The position numbers were made by a program, and so were the translations under genes. The notes under the pieces were generated by a model, which saw only the letters and a program-made list of their open reading frames with translations, was not told the origin of the DNA and made no database searches. Of a stretch of DNA of 64,000 nt, positions 58,312 through 64,000 are shown in pieces. The DNA comes from Limnochordaceae bacterium. Lineage in GTDB: Bacteria > Bacillota > Limnochordia > Limnochordales > DUMU01. The DNA lies in assembly GCA_014896305.1 (NCBI GenBank), contig JADBKQ010000002.1, forward strand, positions 129,670-193,669. The letters run 5' to 3'. Within the stretch, counting starts at the first letter, position 1; each line of letters opens with the position of its first letter.

Positions 58312-59076
58312 GTGTCAGACAGTGCGCAGCCGGCTTCGGCCTCCCCGGCGTATCATCGGGTTGTCTTGAAGCTTTCGGGGCAAGCCCTGGCCGGCCCTTT
58401 GGAGACCGGCTTCGATCTGCAAGTGGTGGGGCATATTGCTGATGCCGTCTGCCAACTGCCGCGGCTGGGAGTGCAGACTACCATTGTGGTGGGCGGAGGC
58501 AACATCTGGCGAGGCAGCGTCGGGGCCGCGATGGGGATGGACCGGGCGACGGCGGATTACATGGGGATGCTGGCCACAGCCATCAACGCCCTGACCTTGC
58601 AGGACGCTCTGGAAAAGCGAGGGGCAGCCACGCGGGTGCAGACGGCCATCGAAATGCGGGCGATTGCTGAACCCTATATTCGCCGGCGGGCCATTCGCCA
58701 TCTGGAGAAGGGGAGAGTGGTGATTTTCGCATGCGGCACTGGCAACCCCTATTTCTCTACGGATACGGCAGCAGTGCTGCGGGCGGCCGAAATCGAAGCG
58801 GATCTGATCCTCATGGCCAAACGGGGCGTAGATGGTGTCTACGATGCTGATCCGCGGACGAATCCCGAGGCGCGTCGTTTCGCCCACCTGGACTATCTCG
58901 ACGTGGTCAAGCTGGGGCTTCACGTGATGGATGCCACCGCCGCCTCTTTGTGCGAGGAAAGCCGGATCCCCATGGTTGTCTTTAGCCTCGATGACCCACA
59001 AAACATTGTGCGGGCTGTATGTGGCGAAAAGATCGGCACCTGGATCGGCCACTCTCGACCTTTGCAGCATTCATAG
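58312..59076 (+). CDS. pyrH: Uridylate kinase
   Basis: Phosphorylates UMP to [80 protein letters not shown] and [15 protein letters not shown] cover the whole family. A 16-residue Ala/Ser/Pro lead precedes the core because GTG 58312, with GGGGGGAAG upstream, is the only good start. 254 residues. Standard tsf-pyrH-frr order. Confidence 0.97.
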   Translation: MSDSAQPASASPAYHRVVLKLSGQALAGPLETGFDLQVVGHIADAVCQLPRLGVQTTIVVGGGNIWRGSVGAAMGMDRATADYMGMLATAINALTLQDALEKRGAATRVQTAIEMRAIAEPYIRRRAIRHLEKGRVVIFACGTGNPYFSTDTAAVLRAAEIEADLILMAKRGVDGVYDADPRTNPEARRFAHLDYLDVVKLGLHVMDATAASLCEESRIPMVVFSLDDPQNIVRAVCGEKIGTWIGHSRPLQHS

Positions 59077-59131
59077 TCATAGTCATCCAATGGGGAGCGG
59101 CCACCAAGACGGAGCAGAACGGAGGGAGATC

Positions 59132-59695
59132 ATGGAGGGCGCACGGCAGATTCCGCAGCAGCTGCAACAGCAAAGCAAGCTGGTGATCGAGGACTTCCGC
59201 AAGGAGCTGGCGACGTTGCGGACGGGGCGGGCCAATCCCGCAATGCTGGACCGTGTCGTGGTCGACTACTATGGGAGCCAGACCCCCTTACCCCAGCTAG
59301 CCACCGTCTCAGTGCCCGAGCCTCGTACCCTGTTGATTCAAGCCTGGGACAAGAACGCGGTAAAGGAGATCGAGCGGGCGCTGCTCAAATCCGACCTTGG
59401 CTTAACCCCTGCCGTGGACGGAAATCTGATTCGTTTGACGATCCCGCCCCTCACTGAGGAGCGGCGCAAGGAATTGGTCAAGATAGCCCGCAAGATGGCG
59501 GAAGAACACCGGGTCGCCGTCCGCAACCTGCGGCGTGACGCCAACGAACGCATCAAGAAAGCGGAGAAGGCGGAAGGACTGTCGGAAAACGACGTTCACA
59601 AGCTGCAAGAAGAGGTGCAAAAGGGGACGGATCGGAGCATCGAGCAGATCGACCACCTGTTGGCGGAGAAGGAAAAGGAGATTCTTGAGGTCTAG
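59132..59695 (+). CDS. frr: Ribosome recycling factor
   Basis: Splits the post-termination ribosome with EF-G. KELATLRTGRANPAMLDRVV, YYGSQTPLPQLATVSVPEPR, LGLTPAVDGNLIRLTIPPLT and EERRKELVKIARKMAEEHRV are canonical. 187 residues. ATG 59132 follows CGGAGGGAG; the frame is open further upstream inside pyrH without family resemblance. Followed by uppS after two bases. Confidence 0.98.
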   Translation: MEGARQIPQQLQQQSKLVIEDFRKELATLRTGRANPAMLDRVVVDYYGSQTPLPQLATVSVPEPRTLLIQAWDKNAVKEIERALLKSDLGLTPAVDGNLIRLTIPPLTEERRKELVKIARKMAEEHRVAVRNLRRDANERIKKAEKAEGLSENDVHKLQEEVQKGTDRSIEQIDHLLAEKEKEILEV

Positions 59696-59697
59696 AT

Positions 59698-60441
59698 ATG
59701 GGCGCTGTCAACCACCACCTGGACCCCGCACGTTTGCCCCAGCATGTTGCCATCATTATGGACGGCAACGGTCGCTGGGCGACTGCCCGCGGCCTTCCTC
59801 GCACCGCCGGCCATGAGGCCGGCGCTCGACGATTGGAAGAGATCGCTGAGGTGGCAGGCAACTTGGGAATCCCGTTCTTGACGGTGTTCGCTTTCTCGAC
59901 AGAGAATTGGCAACGCCCGGCGGCGGAAGTGAATGCCCTTTTTCATCTGGCACAGAAGAGCATACTGGCTCAACTGGCGCGGCTTCAGGAGCAAGGGGTG
60001 CAGCTGCGCCTGATGGGATACCGGAAACGCCTGCCGCCTTGGCTGGTAAAGACCTTTGAGGAAGCCGAAGCGGCCACGCGAGACCTCTCCCGGCTGACCT
60101 TGAGCATCGCTTTCGACTATGGGGGTCGGGCCGACCTGGTGCAGGCTATTCGGCGATTGTCCGCACTGGTGACCCGTGGCTCCCTGCGACCGGAGCAGAT
60201 CGATGAGGCGACAGTCGCCCGTTACCTCTGGACCGCCGATCTGCCCGACCCGGATCTGTTGATTCGAACCGGCGGCCAATACAGGGTTTCCAACTTCCTC
60301 CTCTGGAACATTGCGTATACGGAATTGTGGGTGACGGATTGTTTGTGGCCAGACTTCGGTCAACAGCAGTTTCTGGACGCCCTGGCCGACTACGAGCGGC
60401 GGCAACGCCGTTTCGGCGGGATCGAGAGTCCCGTTCCATGA
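59698..60441 (+). CDS. uppS: UppS, undecaprenyl diphosphate synthase
   Basis: Makes the C55 lipid carrier for cell-wall synthesis. HVAIIMDGNGRWATARGLPR, GHEAGARRLEEIAE and FAFSTENWQRPAAEV are canonical, including the catalytic Asp of MDGNGRW. The C-terminal motif, usually RTGGExRxSNFLLW, reads RTGGQYRVSNFLLW: the Glu known as a magnesium ligand in the E. coli enzyme is Gln. 247 residues. It overlaps cdsA by four bases (ATGA). Confidence 0.95.
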   Translation: MGAVNHHLDPARLPQHVAIIMDGNGRWATARGLPRTAGHEAGARRLEEIAEVAGNLGIPFLTVFAFSTENWQRPAAEVNALFHLAQKSILAQLARLQEQGVQLRLMGYRKRLPPWLVKTFEEAEAATRDLSRLTLSIAFDYGGRADLVQAIRRLSALVTRGSLRPEQIDEATVARYLWTADLPDPDLLIRTGGQYRVSNFLLWNIAYTELWVTDCLWPDFGQQQFLDALADYERRQRRFGGIESPVP

Positions 60442-61277
60442 AGTATCGGGTGGTGACGGTCCTCATCGGCCTGCCCATCTTCCTGCTTCCTCTGTTGGCC
60501 GGTGGCTGGTGGTGGCGCGCTCTCATGCTCGCGACCGGGCTAGGGTTTGGTTGGGAGCTGGGTCAGCTGGTCGCCCTCCGGGAGCGCCGGCAGGTAACCC
60601 CAGGGGATGAGACCGGTTCGGCGTTACCTCTGCCTCCCTTCGACCCGCGGGCAGGCCTGCAAGGGGCGATAACCGTGGGCAGTACGGTGTTGTCCCTGTT
60701 GTTGTACGGGTTGGAAGGTCTGGCTGTTTTCACCCTGATCCTGGTCCCCCTGGTGGGTTTGCAGGAGCTCTTCGTGCGCCCTACCCGCCCTCTTACGCAA
60801 GGGGGAGCCTGGGTATGGGGGAGCCTGTACCTGGGCGGCCTATGGGGAGTGCTAGCCCTCTTCCGTCTGCAGGCGGGGAGTTTCTGGGCGCTGTGGCCGA
60901 TGCTCACGGTCTGGGGGAGCGATATCTGTGCTTTTCTCGTGGGGCGACGATGGGGACGGCATAAACTGGCACCGGCGGTGAGTCCGGGGAAAAGTTGGGA
61001 AGGCCTGGTGGCCGGTCTAGTAGCCGCCGTCGGCTTCGGAGCCAGCTGGGCTGTTTTCATGCTCGGAGTATCGACGGGACCCGCCATTGGGGGCAGCTTG
61101 CTGATGGGAGTGGCCGGTGTCCTGGGAGACCTCATCGAGTCCAGTATGAAGCGGGAGGCCGGGGTGAAGGATGCCGCCGCTGTCCTGCCGGGGCACGGGG
61201 GATTGCTGGACCGGATGGACAGTCTGTTGACGGCGGGGGCTCTCGCATCTGTGCTATACTGGATCTTTCACCTTTAG
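60438..61277 (+). CDS. cdsA: CdsA, phosphatidate cytidylyltransferase
   Basis: Makes CDP-diacylglycerol, the phospholipid precursor. Multiple membrane helices, and the family's C-terminal signature SPGKSWEGLVAGLVAAV, GVLGDLIESSMKREAGVKDA and LPGHGGLLDRMDSLL. ATG 60438 overlaps the uppS stop and gives 279 residues, the norm. The longer open frame upstream lies inside uppS and is rejected. dxr follows after about 60 bases. Confidence 0.97.
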   Translation: MKYRVVTVLIGLPIFLLPLLAGGWWWRALMLATGLGFGWELGQLVALRERRQVTPGDETGSALPLPPFDPRAGLQGAITVGSTVLSLLLYGLEGLAVFTLILVPLVGLQELFVRPTRPLTQGGAWVWGSLYLGGLWGVLALFRLQAGSFWALWPMLTVWGSDICAFLVGRRWGRHKLAPAVSPGKSWEGLVAGLVAAVGFGASWAVFMLGVSTGPAIGGSLLMGVAGVLGDLIESSMKREAGVKDAAAVLPGHGGLLDRMDSLLTAGALASVLYWIFHL

Positions 61278-61335
61278 ACCGCCATGCCAGGGCCAACCCG
61301 ATTGGCAGGCAGAAGGCAGGGGGGTCTTGCCACAA

Positions 61336-62571
61336 ATGGAGAACCCACCCGTACGTGTGGCTCTGTTGGGATCAACTGGTTCCATCGGCAGGCAGACGCT
61401 GGATGTCATCGAACGGCTCAATCAGTCCGATGGTCCGCATTTCCAGGTGGTCGCGCTGGCTGCTCGCCATCATGTCTCCACCCTGGCGGAACAGGTACGG
61501 CGGTACCGACCGCACCGGCTGGCGGTTACCGATCCGGCTGCCTGGGCCGCCTGGGGACAGAACTCGCCCGACGAGGACATCCCAGCGCTCGGACCTGGTG
61601 ACGAGGCCCTCAGCGAATTGGCGACGGCAGACGATGTCGATCTGGTGGTCGTCAGCGTCGTGGGGGCCGCCGGCCTGAAGCCTACATTGGCGGCTCTGGC
61701 GCAGGGCAAGACCGTTGCGTTGGCGAACAAAGAGACGCTGGTGATCGGCGGTCACCTGGTGGCCGGCCTCTTGCTGGGCAAGGAGAGCTCCGGCGAGGGG
61801 CTGGCGGGCAGTCGTTTGCGCCCCATCGATAGTGAACACAGTGCCATCTGGCAGTCCCTCGGTGGTTGCCAGGGGTGGGACGGAACTCGCCGCGAGCCCG
61901 CGTCGAACGTCATCCGTCGCCTCATTTTGACCGCGTCCGGAGGCCCGTTTCGCCATACACCCTTGGATGAGTTCGACACTCTGACGCCGGAACAAGCGTT
62001 GCGCCACCCCAACTGGAAGATGGGAGCGCGCATCACCGTGGACTCTGCTACCATGATGAATAAAGGGTTCGAAATCATCGAGGCCGCCTGGCTGTTTGGG
62101 GTTTCCCCGGAGCAAGTGCAGGTAGTGATCCACCCGCAGGCTGCCATCCACTCACTGGCGGAAATGGGAGACGGGGCTCTCCTGGCGCAACTGGGACCTG
62201 CGGACATGCGACTTCCGATCGAGTACGCGCTCTGCTTCCCTCGCCGGGGAGTGCGGCTGATCGAGCCCTTGAACCTGGTTCAGCTGGGCAGGTGCGATTT
62301 CGAGGCGGTGGACCCGTCTCGTTATCCTGCCCTGGGTGTGGCTCGAGAGGTGGCCCGCCAGGGTGGTACGTTGCCGGCCGTGCTCAATGCGGCAGATGAA
62401 GAGGCGGTGGCAGCGTTTTTGGCCGGGCGAATCCGCTTCCCAGATATTGCCAGGCTGGTGGAGCAGGCCGTTACTGCCCATCAGAATACGCTCTCTCCCA
62501 GCCTGGAAGAGGTTTTGGCGGCTGACCAGTGGGCCCGCCGCCAGGTGCGAGAACGGCTGAGAAGCGCCTGA
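61336..62571 (+). CDS. dxr: Dxr (IspC), DXP reductoisomerase
   Basis: First committed enzyme of the MEP isoprenoid pathway, NADPH-dependent. VALLGSTGSIGRQTLDVI opens the Rossmann domain; VALANKETLVIGGHLVAGLL, IDSEHSAIWQSL (metal-binding Asp and Glu), LTASGGPFRHTPL, HPNWKMGARITVDSATMMNK and GFEIIEAAWLF follow. ATG 61336 is chosen; TTG 61327 is an alternative, closer to the GGGGGG ribosome site. About 20 extra residues lie around the substrate loop. Located next to uppS and cdsA as in Bacillus. Confidence 0.96.
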   Translation: MENPPVRVALLGSTGSIGRQTLDVIERLNQSDGPHFQVVALAARHHVSTLAEQVRRYRPHRLAVTDPAAWAAWGQNSPDEDIPALGPGDEALSELATADDVDLVVVSVVGAAGLKPTLAALAQGKTVALANKETLVIGGHLVAGLLLGKESSGEGLAGSRLRPIDSEHSAIWQSLGGCQGWDGTRREPASNVIRRLILTASGGPFRHTPLDEFDTLTPEQALRHPNWKMGARITVDSATMMNKGFEIIEAAWLFGVSPEQVQVVIHPQAAIHSLAEMGDGALLAQLGPADMRLPIEYALCFPRRGVRLIEPLNLVQLGRCDFEAVDPSRYPALGVAREVARQGGTLPAVLNAADEEAVAAFLAGRIRFPDIARLVEQAVTAHQNTLSPSLEEVLAADQWARRQVRERLRSA

Positions 62572-62668
62572 CCCAGGGGTTCGTTCGACCGGGTTCACAG
62601 GCTGCCCGCACATGAACGATTTCCGGCTGAGCCGGTCGGAGGACCGGGAGAAGGGAAGGAGGGGTCGC

Positions 62669-63775
62669 TTGTTTACTGTGACAGGCGTTCTTGCCTTTAT
62701 TGTGGTCTTTGGAGCCATCGTGCTGGTCCACGAGATCGGCCATTTCCTGGTTGCCAAACTGGTGGGCGTCCGGCCCTTCGAGTTCGGGGTGGGTTTCGGT
62801 CCAGCTTTGGCTCGCAAACGGTGGGGCGAGACCACCTATTACCTGCGGGCTCTGCCCCTGGGTGGATATGTCAAGCTCCTCGGGATGGATCCTTACGAGG
62901 AGGAGTCATCATCTGCTGGCAAGCAACAGCCCCCGGCGGAGCAGGGACAGCCCGCCGCTTCGGTGTCAACGGCAGGAGCGGCGGCGGAAGACGATACCCG
63001 CAGTTTTGCCTATAAGCCCTTGTGGGCACGGATCCTCACGATCGCCGCCGGGCCCCTGATGAATTTCGTCTTTGCCGTCGTGCTCTTTGCCGTCCTGTTT
63101 GCCACCGTGGAGGTGCCTCTCACAATCTACAGTGTGGGCAAGGGCACACCGGCCGAGCGAGCCGGCCTGAAGCCTGGCGATGAGATCGTCTCGATCGCGG
63201 GCATCCCGGTGCGGGAGCCGCGTGAGGTCAACAAGGTGGTCGAGCCCCGGGCAAATCAGCCCTTGCCCGTACAGATCCGCCGAGATGGTCACGAGCTGAC
63301 ATTGACGGTGACCCCGGTCCGCCCTGAGGGCGCAGATGTGGCCCGGATCGGGGTGCAGTTAGGGGGGCAGGCCCGGGTGGGCGGCGTGCGAGCCTTGTGG
63401 GCAGGTGTGCGGGAGACCTACTACAGCACGGTCGGCTTGGTGGCCAGCTTGGGCAAGATGCTAGTCGGGCGGGCGCCCGCGGACATTTCCGGGCCCATCG
63501 GGATCTTCCAGCTGGTCGGGCAAACCGCTCAGCAGGGCGTTCCCTATTTGATTTTCCTGGCGGCCATTCTCAACATCAACCTTGGGTTACTGAACCTCCT
63601 GCCCGTGCCGGTGTTGGACGGCGGCTGGATCGCCATCTTCCTGGTGGAAGCGGTACGGCGGCGACCGCTGCAGCCTGAACACCGGGGGATCGCCCAGATG
63701 GTGGGGATGGCTCTGCTGCTGGCACTTATGATCTTCGCCACCTACAAAGACATCTGGCGGTTGGCTGGGCTATGA
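62669..63775 (+). CDS. rseP: RseP/RasP, site-2 membrane zinc protease
   Basis: Intramembrane protease that cleaves anti-sigma factors and signal-peptide remnants. VLVHEIGHFLVAKLVGVRPF contains the zinc site HEIGH; a PDZ domain follows (GTPAERAGLKPGDEIVSIAG); the third ligand is in LLNLLPVPVLDGGW. TTG 62669 has AAGGAGGGG 5 bases upstream and puts the first helix at the N-terminus; ATG 62612 lacks a ribosome site. About 40 Ser/Ala/Gln/Pro-rich residues are inserted before the second helix. Overlaps the next gene by four bases. Confidence 0.95.
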   Translation: MFTVTGVLAFIVVFGAIVLVHEIGHFLVAKLVGVRPFEFGVGFGPALARKRWGETTYYLRALPLGGYVKLLGMDPYEEESSSAGKQQPPAEQGQPAASVSTAGAAAEDDTRSFAYKPLWARILTIAAGPLMNFVFAVVLFAVLFATVEVPLTIYSVGKGTPAERAGLKPGDEIVSIAGIPVREPREVNKVVEPRANQPLPVQIRRDGHELTLTVTPVRPEGADVARIGVQLGGQARVGGVRALWAGVRETYYSTVGLVASLGKMLVGRAPADISGPIGIFQLVGQTAQQGVPYLIFLAAILNINLGLLNLLPVPVLDGGWIAIFLVEAVRRRPLQPEHRGIAQMVGMALLLALMIFATYKDIWRLAGL

Positions 63776-64000
63776 GCAAACGGGTCATCATTCGCCCCCG
63801 GGAAGGTAACGCACTGGCCATGCTGGTTCAGGCGGGCCTGATCGGGGAGGCCGCCACGGCCTCACTCGCCGGCGGGACAGTGCACCTGGAAGAGATCGAA
63901 GTGGACCCTGGAGTGGGGAGCTGGGTCATCCGCTACGACGCGACCGGAGCGGTTCAGCTTGGTCTGGAAGATCTTACCGCTCGCTGGAGTGCAGCGTTGC
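63772..64000 (+). CDS. polC: PolC-like N-terminus (3' end cut by window edge)
   Basis: Only 76 codons are visible. The pattern (LAMLVQAGLIGEAATASLAG, then GSWVIRYDATGAVQLGLEDL and ARWSAAL) resembles the small N-terminal domain of Gram-positive DNA polymerase III PolC, and polC follows rseP (with proS between) in Bacillus. The ATG overlaps the rseP stop. No catalytic motif is inside the window, so the call rests on weak resemblance and position. Confidence 0.5.
   Translation, partial: MSKRVIIRPREGNALAMLVQAGLIGEAATASLAGGTVHLEEIEVDPGVGSWVIRYDATGAVQLGLEDLTARWSAAL

Noticed and set aside
61250-61262. TATACT at the end of cdsA as a promoter for dxr
   Set aside because: The nearest -35-like TTGACG is 22 bases away, too far for a SigA promoter.
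1-64000. CRISPR arrays, rRNA, tRNA, insertion sequences, prophage or toxin-antitoxin genes
   Set aside because: No repeat-spacer pattern, no cloverleaf or rRNA sequence and no transposase or phage gene was seen; the window is core chromosome.

Overview
The window is a gene-dense, high-GC stretch of a bacterial chromosome that fits an endospore-forming member of the Bacillota (Firmicutes). The evidence is FapR-controlled fatty-acid genes, SpoVS, a SigH-like sigma factor, a CodW/CodX-type HslVU pair, a PolC-like start at the right edge, and gene order matching the Bacillus/Clostridium blocks plsX-fabHDG-acpP-rnc-smc-ftsY-ylxM-ffh-rpsP-rimM-trmD-rplS-lepB-rbgA-rnhB, topA-xerC-hslV-hslU-flgB and rpsB-tsf-pyrH-frr-uppS-cdsA-dxr-rseP-polC. 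High GC, many GTG/TTG starts and a FliR-FlhB fusion point to a high-GC clostridial or deep-branching lineage (the kind of genome seen in Symbiobacteriales, Thermaerobacterales or Limnochordia). The species cannot be named from the sequence alone.

Layout. 1-6.9 kb: fatty-acid/phospholipid initiation operon (fapR end, plsX, fabH, fabD, fabG, acpP, fabF) followed by rnc. 6.9-12.6 kb: an unrecognised conserved-looking protein, spoVS, a SigH-like sigma factor and smc. 12.7-21.2 kb: protein targeting and translation (ftsY, ylxM, ffh, rpsP, khpA, rimM, trmD, rplS, lepB, rbgA, rnhB, yraN). 21.2-22.9 kb: comM, the only gene on the minus strand. 23.1-30.1 kb: a small zinc-ribbon protein, dprA, topA, xerC, hslV and hslU; trmFO and codY, expected in this block, are absent. 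30.1-56.5 kb: a long flagellar cluster preceded by a type-I cyclic-di-GMP riboswitch and an intrinsic terminator: flgB, flgC, fliE-J, a YlxF/MotE-like gene, fliK, flgD, a TIGR02530-type gene, flgE, flbD, motA, motB, fliM, fliY/N, fliO, fliP, fliQ, a fliR-flhB fusion, flhA, flhF, a PilZ protein and sigma-28. 56.5-64 kb: a separate promoter and structured leader, then rpsB, tsf, pyrH, frr, uppS, cdsA, dxr, rseP and the start of a polC-like gene.

The part most worth a second look is the flagellar cluster. Cyclic-di-GMP appears to act at its front (riboswitch plus terminator) and again through a PilZ protein encoded just before the sigma factor. The basal body/export genes are unusual in combination: FlhF has lost its GTPase motifs, FlhG and FliL are missing, FliM lacks the N-terminal CheY-binding motif, FliK is about twice the usual size, FliP carries a large loop insertion, and FliR and FlhB are one polypeptide.

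A second theme is translation initiation. Three genes (rnc, rbgA, fliO) have good Shine-Dalgarno sequences pointing at ACG, ATT and CTG, with either no ordinary start codon or only poorly placed ones. Several predicted enzymes also differ at normally conserved residues (RNase III, UppS, RbgA).
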